DNA of 64,000 nucleotides, taken from positions 28,607,644 to 28,671,643 of the forward strand of contig NC_092806.1 of assembly GCF_040954645.1 (NCBI RefSeq), given 5' to 3'. Source of the stretch: Diabrotica undecimpunctata (taxonomy: Eukaryota > Arthropoda > Insecta > Coleoptera > Chrysomelidae). A model generated the notes under the pieces. It was not told where the DNA came from. It ran no database searches and saw nothing but the letters and a program-made list of their open reading frames with translations. Made by a program: the position numbers and the translations under genes. Positions 39,501-54,100 of this stretch are shown here, piece after piece (position 1 is the first letter of the stretch; each line of letters opens with the position of its first letter).

Positions 39501-42500
39501 AAAAAATATATTTAATAGTTTTTTTTGTAACCAAAGGTTATTTTCTCTATATTTTTATAACTTTAGTTATAAAACTTTTTTATATATAATGTATATATTT
39601 CAATTATTCCTCAAAAACCTCCTTTGTTATAATATATTATAGAAGTCAAATGAAAAGATCATATTATTTCTAAGAATTTACGTATCCCAATGAAATATGT
39701 AGTAACTAACTTTTATCCAGATTTAAGCCATAACGCTCTCACTCAGTCTAAGGAGAAAATTCACTGATCCCAGATCAATCAGTCCAGTTGTCAGAGATTT
39801 GACCTCAAAAAATGCTAATAAACAAGCTGCCTTTGGTTGAGAATGTCAATTTTGGAATCCCAAAAAAAATGCAAAAAGGTTTACCACTCCTAACCTCTGC
39901 TTTCCCCTGAAACTCTCCCTCGTAGGGGAGACAAAATGTTTATTAGCACTTTTTGTGTAAAATAAATCGTTCTCTCAGAAACAACGCTTGAAGGAATCGG
40001 CGATTTTATTTTATATCAACTCAACGGTAAAAATTCGATATCTATTGATCTGAGTATCCTATCAACAAAAATAAAAATGGGTTTTATAGGTTAAGAATGC
40101 AGCTTTAAATGCCTCCAAGAAGACGGTATTGGGTGGAGTTTGTAGCTAAAGTTGTGTAGTTTTGAAAAACGTCTTTGTGTAATGTGACACTAAAAAGTAG
40201 CAGTATTAGGTTCTAACAGTGGAAATTCCATGTGAGTGTTCAATAAAAGTAATAAATTTTATTGATCAAATCGCGCAACGTTTATATAACACCTTTAAAA
40301 AAATGAATTGATTTGCTGCAAAACATAAAAGTTGCACACGAAAGAAACACTCTTTAGCATTGTTTCTGAGACAACGGTTCGTTCTACTAAAAAGTGATAA
40401 TAAACATTTTTGTTCAAAATTATCTAAGCTATATTTTTTATATAAAATATTTTTCCCAACTCACAGATTCTTGGTAAATCGATTTTTTCCGTTTTTCTAT
40501 CCCTAGCACTTTGTGCTTAAATCTTCACACAGTCTACTCACTTACTTCAAATCTCTCTATTTCAGATTTTCTTTTATCCATGTTTCATATTTGTATGTTA
40601 TGTTCTCATTACGGCCTATGTAGTAGATTCTTAGAATACTTTTATTTTTCTTGACATTTTCTTGAATTTCATTTATAATCTCGGAGATCCTTACTTTTGT
40701 TTAACTTAATTATTTTGTTTTTAACTTGCTTTTTAGTTCTTCATGGTAGATTAGACTATCAAATCTATCAGTTCGTCAGCTGCATTTATATATTTTTAAG
40801 AAAAAGAGAATTTTTAAAGAAATATTAAAAGTTTTTCTGGTGTTTCATTTTTATGTTAATGTTCGATGTTGATGGCAATGATCTTGAGTTTTAGCTAAGA
40901 AATCCTACTTTTCCGAGAAGTATCTTTGAGATGATATTTTAGAGAATCAGTTTAGTGATTTATATCTAAAACTCTTATTAACTAGTCAAAAGACTTCATC
41001 TGGATTTTCTGGGCTAATATAATAATTGCATTTTTATTTAATATATCATTAAATACAAGTAATTGATTGCCCTAATCAGAATGAAGCAATTGTTTGATAT
41101 GGTTTGTGACTTTGAGTCCCTTAACGAGTATATAACGATTTAATTGTTTGAAGTTTTGTATCTAACATCCTTGTTTTATTTTAGACCGATGTGAGGATTC
41201 ACCTTCCGAGGATGCCGTTTGTACTCACCAACCAGAAAAAGCAGAAAATGCAACTAATTTCTGTAATAAACTTATTAAGGATAACAGATTCAGGCAATGC
41301 CAGAATGTAAGTAAACAACTGAAGTATTCCATTTTATTTAGCAATAATAACAATAACATTGTTCCTAGAAATTTTAATTCTTCGAATTTTTTATATCTCT
41401 AATAGAAGATTGAAGATATTTTGTTCGTCCTTTATTAGGAGTTATTTTGTCTTATTAAGGCTAATGGTAACTTCTCAATTATCGTCTTCTTCAGTCAGTT
41501 TCGGAATCGTATAATCCATATCTTTCTCGTCAATTGCTACAATTGCTTGATTGCCTACTTCATTAAAAATTTTCATTAACTGAAATTTGAAAATGTTTTA
41601 TTTTAAATGTGCTTAAAATTTATTAATCAGTTACCCTCTTTCGTAGTAAATTTGAAACTTTTAAAAACAATTTCTTGTTCTTATTTTCCCAAAGTTTTAT
41701 TTTAGAATATTGTTCCGAAGCTATTTTCTGAATTGTATTTTGAGAACGATTTCGGAAGTGGAAATTGAAACGTCAATAAACTTACTTTAACCTTTAATTG
41801 TGGCTTATTCACATTTAAATAGTTTTATTTTAGAATGCCCTTCGATTATAATTACAAAATAGTTTTAAGTATAATATGTATCAATTCAAAGAAATATTTA
41901 AATACTTGATTACACTGCAAGAAATCTACTGTAGGTATGGGCACGTTGATTCACGCCCATCCATGCAATTAAGTCCCGCCCACGGACAAATAATTCGCTC
42001 GTGAGTCACAAGCCAGGTCACATAAATTCAAATTCAATTCAAATTCAATGCAAATATCCGAACGTTTTTCTTTAAATTTAATGGTTGATTTTTTCTTGCC
42101 TTTAAAACAGAATTTATGCATTAAATTTCAAAAAAAAATTAAAAACAATGCCGATAAAAAATGAAATCTTTTTAAAAAATTGTTTTAAGAGATTTTAGTA
42201 CCTTCCTTTAGTCCTTTACTCTTTTGGTACTCTTCCAAAATCCAACTCATACAACAACAAACTCTCTGAAGTAGCAGAGCTAGCAGGTACGTTTAAAATT
42301 CGGCTAGCTGATTACTAGAGATAGATCGCTGCAGTTTTTCCGAAATTCTAAAACATCCTCATTTGGTTAAATCATCCATCGTACGTGTAATTCGATTTCA
42401 CTCTTGATCATAGGGATATTCATATTCTCCTAGCATGAAACCTTAAATTCGTCATAGACCATTGTTGAAGATGATGTGGACATGAAGTCGAAAGGTCCGC

Positions 42501-45500
42501 TGACGTTTTCTTGGGCTGTGACAATTATTTCTCGTAGATTGGGATTCTAAAATAGTTCTAGCATAGACAGACTTAACTTATTCCTGTTCGTATATCTTAT
42601 CTCACTAAGAAATATCATTATTTTAAAATTTAAGTCCAACAAAGTCGTGGAGTTGATATGGCTTTTTCAATGCATTTTATGTTTGTAGGTATTTTTAATT
42701 TCTTAATCAAATCTTGACAATGTTTGTTAAGCTTTTTCTACCATAAAACGTCTTTGTTAGAGGTTAACGTTATTCTGCTGGCACGATGCAAAGAGAACCG
42801 AATATTCTCTCTTCTTTTGCAAGATATCAATTTTGAGCTCACATTTTAAAATTATTCACTTTTGAAAATTATTTAATTTTTAAACCCAATAATTGTTACA
42901 GCTTTTGGACATCGGATTCCTATATGATGCTTGTAGATCTGATTACTGTAATTGCCTCAATAGTAACGACCCTACTGCATGCGCCTGTGATAACTTCGAC
43001 GTTTACGTTAAGCATTGTACACTCTTTGGCATAAAAGGACTATCAAATTGGAGAGACGAAAATACTTGCCGTAAGTATAGCATTGTGTTAGTACTTGATT
43101 TGGAAAATAATCGTTAAATGTTGTAGCAATGAAATGTTCAAACGGAAAGATCTATCAAGCTTGTGGCAGTGCCAACAGACAACCCACTTGCGGATCCATC
43201 TCCGAAGGAAAAGTGGAATCTGACGAGAAATGCGTTGAAGGATGTTTCTGTCCCGAAGGAACCGTACTTCATGAAGGGTCATGTATCACCAGGGACAAAT
43301 GCCCTTGTATGTTGAGAGGAAAGAGCTTTGAAGCCGGAGCATCTGTACCAAAAGATTGTAACACTTGTACTTGTAGTGGAGGACAATGGATTTGTACACA
43401 GGTGAGTCATAAACCTATATCGGTACAACACATTTTATTTTATATTTTACATGCTATTGTATTTACTCGAAAACGAAACATTCTATTTATATAAACGAAA
43501 ATGTTCTCGGTGCCGGTAGGCAGTTCTTACTGCTTACTAGATCTGTTCATATAAGCCTTAGCCCGCTGCGCCCAGTTTTCATTAGATTATTAGTCTCAAT
43601 AAATTGTTTTTTAGGCGATATCAGTGTGAATTGTAAGCAATAATAATTAATGTAATTAGAATTTATGATGTTTGTAATTTACTTCACTTCTCTGAACTAA
43701 AAAAAAATCGTAACAATATACTGAAATTTTTCTCCTTTTAGGTTGACTGTGGAGCTCGTTGTTCTGCTATTGGAGATCCTCACTACGTCACTTTTGACGG
43801 AAAGAAATACGACTTCATGGGCAAATGTTCCTACTATTTAGTAAAGGCCAAGAACTTCTCTATCGAAGCAGAAAACACCCCTTGTGCTGGCTCAATCTCT
43901 CAGGTAACATAAATTTTCTATAATGTGTATTTTATCTATAGCTTATATAAAATATGTTTTACTTTAAATTTTTGTTATAATTTAATATCTAATGTGCTTT
44001 AATTCGTTTAGGCCATGAACTTCCCTCTCAGTATTCTCAGTGGAATGCCTTCTTGTACAAAAACAGTCACAATCAGGGTTAATGATCAAATAATTAAACT
44101 GAAACAAAATCATGAATTAGTTGTAAATGGACAAGACATCATCCAAGTTCCATTTACCATCGCTGGAATCAGGATAAAGAAGGTTTCTTCCATTTTCTTA
44201 CAAAGTAAGTAAAAATTTTTAACTATATGCTGTAAAATACTATTCACATTATAATATTAGTGTATAATTAGTGTAATATAGGCTTGTTCTCTAATTTTTT
44301 TATTTTTTTGGCCAAATTTCTTATACCTAAACTTAATATTTGTCAAATTAATTTGTTAGAGACGATGAGAATGTAAATATTATGTTTAGTATGGATTAAA
44401 GTACAGAAAATCTTAAAAGACTATCCTCCAGAGTTACCAGAAAAGATAGTGAATTAGGGCCTAATATATTATGATGATTGGAAAACTTCTACTTTGAAAA
44501 AAGATGGGAACGGAGAGAATAAAGGATAAAGTATTTAGACTGATTATATATATACAAACAGTCTTAAGACAGCCAAAATTAGCGATGATGGCATTCCTAC
44601 TATCACGGATAGTAGCATACAATTAAAAAAAAAAGCACAGGTGGGCGGAATTTCGAGTAATTCGAACTTTTATTATAAGACAAAGAATTTTCTGAAGTAT
44701 GTAAAAGGTTGAAAAGCGGCGACGACAGCTCGGTGGCTACATCCTGGCTTATCAAGCCAGACGACCTGGGTTCCACTCCAGCAGACACCAGAAATTTTTT
44801 AATTTCTCATTTAACTGAGCCGCCACCGTGCATCGGAGGGTACGTAAAGCCTTCAGTCACAGCTGCTTAAATGATCGTTAACACTAAAACCTGAGCCAGT
44901 AAGAGATTACATCAATAGAAGATGTCTAATAAGCTAAATGGCTACAGTATGACCAATTATAGCTTATAACCTTCCGAAAAAAAAAAGAGCCTGGGAAAAT
45001 GGTGCAGAGCTATTTAGAGTTCTTATCAACAAGATAAAAGCTAAAATCATTATAAAAAAATTAATTGTACTTTTAATAACTTGTTATTCATATGCGTCTT
45101 TTGTGGTTACTAATTATTTATTTATTTTTCAGCTACTTTACCCAACGGAATTGATGTTTGGTGGGACGGAAGCAACAGAGTCTATATAGACCTTCCTGCT
45201 AAATTTAACGAAGAAACGAGAGTAAGTTTATACTATTTTTAAAATTATCTTATCCAAAGACAAAATTATTTTAAATAATAACAATAAACATCATGTAAAG
45301 ACAAAAAACAAACCAAACGCTGAGGAAGGAGAAGAAGAAATGAAATTATTATTTAAATAAAGCAGATATTTTTTAATATATCTTTCATTTTTGGTTTTAA
45401 ATATTATATAATTTTTTTTTTCACTCCATTAATCACCAATTTCTTCAGGGTCTTTGCGGTACTTTCAACAACAATCAAAAAGACGACTTCTTAACCCCAC

Positions 45501-48500
45501 AAGACGATGTTGAACAGTCTGTCATTGCTTTCGCCAACAAGTGGAAGACTACTGAACATTGCCAAGACCTTCCAGAAGTAGTTCCAACGCATCCATGTGA
45601 CCGAAATATCCACAGAAGAGGACAAGCTGAAGAATACTGTGCCAAAATCAAATCAGAGCTATTCAAAGGTAATGTAATAAGTGCTATGTATTTGGAGTAA
45701 TATATTATCAGGATTTTATAACCTTAATTCGCTTATATATTTGGTGATTTTAACGTTGGTTGAAATGAAATACTATCTATTATAGTCTCATATCAAATCA
45801 CGATTTAATTCTTTTATTTTTTACATGGAATTAATATAAGTCAAAAGTGTTTTATTTGACCCAACTCGATACTTAATCTTTTATAAAAAAAAATAATAAG
45901 CATGCGTTTTTCAGGTAAGCTTATCAGTCCAGTCAATTTTCTAGGCAATGACACTAAAACAGCGCATGATCATTTATGCGAAGAGCATTTTCAATTTATC
46001 AATGAAAATAGTGAGTCCACTTTAAAAGTACACGCTTCCAAGTCAAGCGACTAGCACTGGGACATGCTTTTCAATGGTTTTTTCAATCTTTGCAGGTGCT
46101 TTTTGGGAAAACAAATTATGCAATATTATTAAAAGTGATCTATTAATATAATTATATACTAAAAATTAATAAACTTATTGGTAGATTGTTAACTGTCATA
46201 AGTCAATAAATCTGACTGGGCTTGGTAGGCAATTATATCATATATAGGAATATTTACATAATATTTTCTAATTTTTATTTAACACTATCAAGTTTTGTAT
46301 TTTTAATTTGCTATGGATCAACGAATTTATGATTGAGCATGCAAAATTAAAAATTTTTCTTCACTGCATAATGTTTCATCTACATTATTTTATTAAATAC
46401 TTTTACTAGTCTTGATTGACTAACCTACAATTTTTATCTGATATTTCTTACGAACTAAATTAGGTACTTATCTAAGACATCCCCATTGACATACCTTAGC
46501 TATTTCTGGAACAAGAACTTAACAAATTGGCGCGGATACTTTCTGCATTCAATTTTCAGTAACAATATTGCACTATATCTACACTATTGCTCTAGATCAA
46601 ACGGCTTTCTTCTCTAAAGCCTTCTGTTAGTTGACAAATTATCAAGAAGCTGCAGGACTTCCTCGTTGATGTGGAGTCTCTCTTCCCAGTGTGGGCATCT
46701 TCAGATCTCTGTTAAGATCATTATTCCTATAGAACCATGTGTATCTGCTATACACCTCAGGATCTTGTTTGTTTTGAAATTTTTGGACAGCATCTATGTT
46801 ACTTTTGTCTCCACATTCCCAGAGTAGTATGACTTACACCCAGATGGGCTTTAGGATTTGTTTAAAATTTAGCATGCTAAAATACTTAGCTGAGTTGTAG
46901 TGGAATCACTTTAATATTTATGTTATGTCTACAAGCTCATTTTTCAAATAGGTAAAATTTCTGTATTGATTTGTATTTTCCGATCGTCCGTCCATTGATT
47001 TATCTCTTTGCATGACTGTTGAAGTTTTTCTCTACTTTCTCTATAATTTTTGCCCACTGTCAGTATAGCTGTATCATTAGCGAATGTAGCAACTTCAGTA
47101 TTTTTCTGTTGAGGTATATAATGTGTATACAACAAATAAAGAACTGGTCTCACTACACTACCTTGAGGAACACTGGCTTTAATTTCTCTTATTTCAGAGT
47201 ACCATTTCTTGCTTGACCCTAAACATTCTTCCTTCTAGTTAAGATCAGATAATATCGACACATTGTATCGGGCGAATTTTTTGTAATCTGTATTTAATGC
47301 CTTCTTCATCTGCAGTATTACTAGATTCACCTGTAAATAAGAGGCAGAAAAAAAACTTTATTTTAGACCCTTTTCAACTTAAAACTATTGTGAACATTGT
47401 TGTCTTGCCTTAACAAAACTAATATTTACTAAATTCTGTTGATTGTTTGATAAAATTATGATCTAATTGCTTCTGGTAGCTTTTTTGGTGTAAACACTGT
47501 ATTTATTTGGCCAACAAAAAATCGAAAAATTCAATCATGAAGTCATAGTGATTCTATTAAAAAATATATTGAAACACTGCTATTTTTGGGAGCAAAATGC
47601 TTAATAGGTTAATAGGTGTAAGGGAAACGAAATACTTCTCGTCACTGATAGCAATAGACTTGAATTGGACCGACAAACATTAGCTTAGTTCAAACTTACT
47701 TAAAAAAGTTTCTAGTTATACATAAGATTCAAATAGTTTACACCTATAAACCAAAAATAATTACTAACCGTGGAACGTAATACCCTAGACACTACATAAT
47801 ATACCTGGTAGAAGCTATAGAAATTTTGTTATCTTAATTCTTATTAGAAAAATAAACCGTACTTCTTTTATGCCTTCAATTTTTAAAAAATCGATAGTAA
47901 TTTAATTCATGAAGCTCAATAGTTCAACGTTAACCGTTAACCGTCGTTAAAAGTTGTTAAAAATGTCACTGAAATCTTAATATACATACCCATAATATAA
48001 GATCTTTATGAGAATAATTACAAACAGACTGGGGCCTAAGCTAGATATTTTCACCAATCATTAGAGCAAGCAGGAATAGGAGGGACTTTGGAAGAAATGA
48101 CCACCAAAACGTAATAAAATCTTTGGTAGAGAAAGTTCCAAAATACAATAGGGCATTTGTAGACTTTAAGAAAGCATTTAATTAAGTCCAGGATAACCCC
48201 ATGTTAAGACAACTCTTTTTTGAAATATATATAAATGTGCAACAGCTGCAGTCAGAATGTACTATGGAGATAAAAACACATTTCCCTTGAAGAAGGGTAT
48301 TAGAAAAGAAGGACGATTGGAAAAAAAATTGAACTGAAATGGAACTGAGCAGGCCATGTTGCAGGGACAGATATGGAGACCTAGTTGTGATGTTTATTGT
48401 AATCGAAGAAGTCCTACAACAACTGTATCAAGCGCATTCAGTACAACTGCATAGAGAAAAAAGCATAAACAATACCAGAAAAAAATTCGGGAAAATAAAA

Positions 48501-51115
48501 TAACGTATAGTCAAAATGCCGCCTATGCCGATGATATCAGCATCATGTCTCGCAGAACAGAAGAGGCGGCAGAAATATATTCACAATTAAAATCAAAGGC
48601 AAAAGAGACTGGAGTAGAAATAAATATTCAAAAGACAAAAAAGTTAACATAGGCAAGAGCTGGGGGAAACAGACGCACAGTTGAATTAAAGGACGATATT
48701 GAAACGGTAGAAACTTTCACATATTTAGGAGTTACATTAAACACGGATGGAACAGAAGAACCAGAAATCAGTAAAGTGAAACAAAGCTTATTTTTCACTC
48801 GATCATGTGTTTCGCTCCAAAAACATACACTGGGGATCGAAAATCAGGGTCTACAAAACTATTATCAGACCAATAGTATGTTATGGATGCGAGACATGGG
48901 TGATGACAGAAGAGACAAAAAGAAACTGAAAGTATTCGAAAGAAAAGTCCTAAGTAAGATATTTGGACCTACTAACGAAAACCGAATATGGAGATCCAGG
49001 TATAACCGTGAACTCTACCAACTGTTCAAAGAGACACCAATCTCAGAATTCGTTAAACTTGAGAGACTTCGCTGGACTGGTCATGTAGTAAAAATGGAAA
49101 CAGAGAGATTGCCGAAAAGAGCCCTTGATCGTAAAATGCAGGGCGCAAGACCAAAAGGAAGGCCACGGAAAAGATGGGAGGATGAAGTGGCAGCGGACGC
49201 GCAAAATTTTCTAGACGTGAGAACCTGGAGAAGATCGGCGCGTGACCAACAAGGTTGGAGGCATAGTTTGGAGGAGGCCAAGGTCCGATTTGGGCTGTAG
49301 CGCCATTGGAGAGAGATAGTCAAAATATTTTATCAAATGCTGGTAGTATATTCCATTTCAAATTTAGCTTTCATCTATTTTATATATTCTAATGTATTGA
49401 AGGATACTACTATTGATTTATTGCAATAATTATTAATGAAATTATCATAGATCCCGAACACAAAAAATTTAGGATAGATTATCGGATCTCCTTAAATTGG
49501 CATATTTGTATTTAATCAATGTTATTTTTATAATAAAAACTAAACATTCTTGATCCCAGCTTTATATTAAAAGCCACATCTAAAACTGTATTATCACATA
49601 AATCAACCAAAATCTTTCATTAATCCATAAGCTTGTCGGAAAACTTGATAAAATCATGTAATGAACACTGCAAAATGGTTTGTAACATGCTCCTTCCTTA
49701 CAATTTACTTGTTTACAGGTTGCCATTGGTTCGTAGACCCTGAACAATTCTACAAAGATTGTCTCTACGACATGTGCTCTTGTGAATCCCCTGTAAGTAA
49801 AATATTAAATTGATTTTTTTAACTATAAAAATATCTAGTAAATTAAACAAATTTTGTTTTTTATATAAATTTTATATAAATCTCTATTGAAACGTTTCCT
49901 TTTTGGAACAAAATATTTATGGTTTTAAAATTTATAGGTTTCCAAATGTCTTTGTCCAATCATGGCCAGCTACGCCAGCGAGTGTTCTCGTCAAGGAATT
50001 AAGGTAGACTGGAGAAGCGAAGTCCGCGAATGTGGCGTCCACTGTCCAGGTGGTCAGAAATACCAAGTTTGTGGCGACTCATGTTCAAGAACTTGTCGTG
50101 ACATCTCTGACGATACAAATTGTAAACCCCAGTGTGTCGAAGGTTGCAACTGTCCTGACGGTCAGACCTTAGATGATAATGGCGAATGTATTCCAATTGG
50201 ACAATGTAAATGTCATTACCGCGGAATGGAATTCCCACCCGGATACAGGGAAATCAGACCTGCTACTAAAGCTCCAGAACTATGGTAAGTTTATTAGCGT
50301 CTTTATCTGTAGCTTTTTACTGCTGAGATCTGATAGACAACAAAAGAAAGCATCATCAAATAAAGTGACATAGATGGGTTTTTCGAAAAAAATTTAAAAA
50401 ATTAAAGTTATTTTTGACATTAATTTTGTTAATATACCATCATGGCCTTCGATCCAAATAATTATTATATTTAATTCCAAAATCATTTCTCTTAATCGCC
50501 ATATTATGGTACCTTCCATTCTTTGAAATTGTATGCTTTTTATTGGCTCCAAGGCAGATTTAGAATCAATTATTAGTCCTTCGCGTAAATTATTTGAAGT
50601 TAACCAGGTAATACGTTACAAAATTACTAAAAGTTTAGCAGTATCTATGCTAAATATTGATTCAAATCTAAACATAAATTATAAATTATTGTGTTTTATT
50701 CTGAATGCTCTACGATCTGTAGAAAAAAACTACATCTGTAGTTTTTTTACATATTTAGAGAATTGGGAAAATCTGCATATAGTCACCTGCAACTCATGTA
50801 GTGTTGGATTTCTCATACCCTAACGAAGTTGTGATAAGACGAGATGCCCGAAGGGGTTACACCTTTTAGACTTTATCCCGTTATCACTCTGAGACGGTCG
50901 GTGTCCAACTAAAAACTTCTACTCTGTCACTCCAGATATCAGGATGGAACCGCCGGATAAGGCATAACATTTCTCCTGATGTCCTGCTATCACCTGATTT
51001 ATATTCTTCTCCCCACATTTTCATCGGAAAAATCACACCCATACGAATCATCAAAGAGTTTAAACCCCCTGCCTTAGCGAAGCCGCTAAGGCAGGGGGTC
51101 TCTACGTCGTCTTTA

Positions 51116-51152
<37 letters not shown>

Positions 51153-54100
51153 TTCTATCTCTCTTTCTCTCGTCCTATTTTGGCCTTGCACAGCCAGAAC
51201 CACATTGTTATTTTATAATTCAATTGCAAATTCCCTTTCCTCACGATTTTTTTAAGAGAGCAGCTCTCTGATATATTTGTGAATTCGTGTCCACAACCAC
51301 TCATTCCTTATTATTTTCTTCGCCATTTCTCATATGGAATCAAACATTCCACAGTTACACTCTCTTTAATCTGCCCAACACTCGCACTTCAACACCACGT
51401 ATGTCACAGTGTTCAAAAAACTACAGTAAAGGCACTTGTAGAGCTGTGCTATGCTGAACCTGAAAAGGTAGCTACGGTAGCAGCCAAGGCCTGTAAGCAT
51501 CTGCGTCAGATAATAATCCAGCTGCATATGCCCACAGTACACCCAGTTTCGCAGGATTGCAATAAGTGGCTTCGTTCCACCGCATCACAACATGTGTAGC
51601 CTCCCACTTTTCCTGACACTACTCGATCGAAACTAATCTCTCAGCCAGCCTTCCCCCATTTATCCAGCCATCCATCCATCCGTCTTGTCAACTACTAAAT
51701 CACCCAATATGGATTTTAGAAGGATGTGATTTATTTAATGAGATTCTCTATAGTTTATCTGGCTTTATTCTTCTTCTTCTTTATCTTCTTTTTATGTAGA
51801 TATTACTCTATCTGTTCTTCAATGTGCCTCCAGTAACTTGTCGTTCCATAGATTTCGTGGTCTTCCTACTGATCGTCTTTCTATTGGGGAACCGTTTCTT
51901 GCCGTCTTTACTGCTCTATTTGTTGTCATTCGGCTTATATAATCGTTTCATTCTACTCTTCTATTTCTTACCCAGTTCTTGATGTTCTCTGCCTTACATC
52001 TACGTCGTATATCTGTACTTCTAGCTTTGTTCCATAGTGTCTTTCCATCAATTTTTCTAAGTGTGGTTTTACTAGATATCATATTATTTTTAAGTAACAA
52101 ATTATGATTAGTGATCTCACCAAAAGTTTCTGTGAGGTACTAAATACCTCTATATATAAGGAAACGGGTCATAAATATCTATCGAATCGCGAGTCATTCT
52201 CATCATTACCATCATCCACCCCATTTCGTCCACTGCTAGACATAGGCCTCCCTCATTTTTGTCCATTGTGCTCTATCTTGGGCACTTTTCATCCAATTTC
52301 TTGAAATTTTCTTGAGATCGTCAGTCCAAAGAGTAGAGGATCTTCCTCTACTTCTTTTGTTTAACCTCGGCTTCACTCAAGCAATCTCTTCGTCCACCTT
52401 TCATCACTAATTCGGTTGACGTATCTGGTCCAGTTATATTTCATTGTGGTAATTCGGGAAATTATATCGGTAACTCCTGTTCTTCGTCTTAAGTCTTCAT
52501 TTCTAACTCGGTCGGAGCTCGGAGCTATTTGCAGCGTTTTAGAAGTTGTAGCTGTCAATGTCAAAGTCTCGGCACCAAAGGTCATCACAGGCAACACACA
52601 TTGGTCAAATGTTTTACGTTTTAAAGAAATTGGTATATCGCTTTTAAAGATCTCTTTGAGTTCTCCATAGGCATGCCCAGGTTTATTTTTCTTCGTAGTT
52701 CGCATGTTTGGTTGTCTCTTGTGATCTTTATTTCGTGTCCAAGATATATGTATTTTTCGACCAGCTCTACTTCGTTGTCTCCAATATTGATATTTTCGCT
52801 AGGTACTAGGTTTGTCATGAATGTTGTTTTGGAGATGTTTATTGCCACACTGGCACACACTAACTAAAGTTCATGTAGCATTGTACATATCTCCTTGAGA
52901 TTGTCCGAGAACAAAACTCTGTCGTCTGCGAATTTCAAATTTGTTAATCTTCTACCGTCAATGTTCAGGCCTTTCTCTTCCCAGTTAAGTTTTTTACAAG
53001 CATATTCTAGTACTGCGGTAAACAGTTTAGGCGATAAGGTATCACCTTGTCGGACTCCTCTGCCGATTGGGATATGATCCGTGTTTTTATATAGTTTCAC
53101 CGACATAGTTGCGTTCTTGTATGTATTGTAAATGAACCTTGTATATCGGTAGTCAATGCGGTATGCTTGTAGTGCTTCCAGGATTTTGTCAAATTCTACC
53201 GTGTCAAAGGCTTTAGGGAAATCTACAAAAGCCAGAACGTGTGGTCGATGGTATTCGATAGTCTTTTCTATTACCGTTTTAATGTTCTGTAGGTGATCAT
53301 TTGTTGCAAATCGGGTACGAAATCCCGCTTGCTCCATTGACTGGTATAAATCAAGTTTTTTCTCGAGACGATTCGTTACTATTATTGCAAGGAGTTTATA
53401 TAAGTGACTAAGAAGACTTATAGGTCTGTAGTTTTCTAATTCATGGGGATCTCCTTTTTTGTACAATAGAATTACCTCAGCATTGTGCCATTTTTCGAGT
53501 ATATTACTGTCCAAAAGGCACATGTTAAAAAGGTTTTATATTTTCTTAAGTAGGCAAGTGCCCCCTATTTTGATTGCGTCAGTAACTACAGAATCTTCGC
53601 CTGGAGATTTGTTATTCTTAGCTTTTTTTAGGAATAGTTTTATTTCGTCCATTATGATTTCTGGTAGCAGTTCTGATCCTTGGTTGACCAATGCTCTTTC
53701 TCCTTGTTAAGATTTCTGATACTTGATCTTCTCTGCCATTTTGCTTTGTGTTGGCTTGTGTACAGCAATTTGTAAAAGTCTTCAACTATTTTAAGGGTTT
53801 CCTCTGTGTTGGTTGTAAGATGAACATTTCTATCTTTAATCTTTATTATCTGCCTTGTCCCCGTTTTTAGTCTTTTTCTCAATACTTTCATACTTCTATT
53901 GTTCTCAATGGTATGTTCAATTTGTTCTTGTTTGTATTTTTGAGTGTCTTGTCTAACAACTTTGGATATTCCTTTATTTAATTTTTGTAGTTCGTCGGCT
54001 TTAGTTTCTGTCTCGCTTCTAGTAATTACCAGATAGTATTAACTACTAGAGTACTTTTCGAATAATTATAGAATACTTATAATGCAGTATTATAATAAAT

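Larger units (their letters stand above)
50285..51760. other. hemocytin intron 23, first part: unusual GC-richer segment
   Basis: From about 50820 to 51690 the base composition is less AT-rich than elsewhere and contains inverted GTGATAAGAC/TTATCAC motifs, a strong hairpin and a CT repeat. No protein family recognised; probably part of an unclassified mobile element. Confidence 0.4.

Noticed and set aside
44718..44790. Possible tRNA gene
   Set aside because: A- and B-box-like sequences are present, but the cloverleaf stems do not close and an A-rich SINE tail follows, so it is a SINE head.
50533..50823. 96-codon frame in hemocytin intron 23
   Set aside because: No recognisable motif, no splice signals fitting the gene phases; probably chance or an unknown repeat.
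51064..51099. Rho-independent terminator or microRNA precursor
   Set aside because: Bacterial terminators do not apply in this eukaryotic intron; the 16-bp stem is too short for a typical pre-miRNA.
51279..51599. 106-codon plus-strand frame
   Set aside because: No recognised domain; lies in the GC-richer unclassified segment next to the CT repeat.
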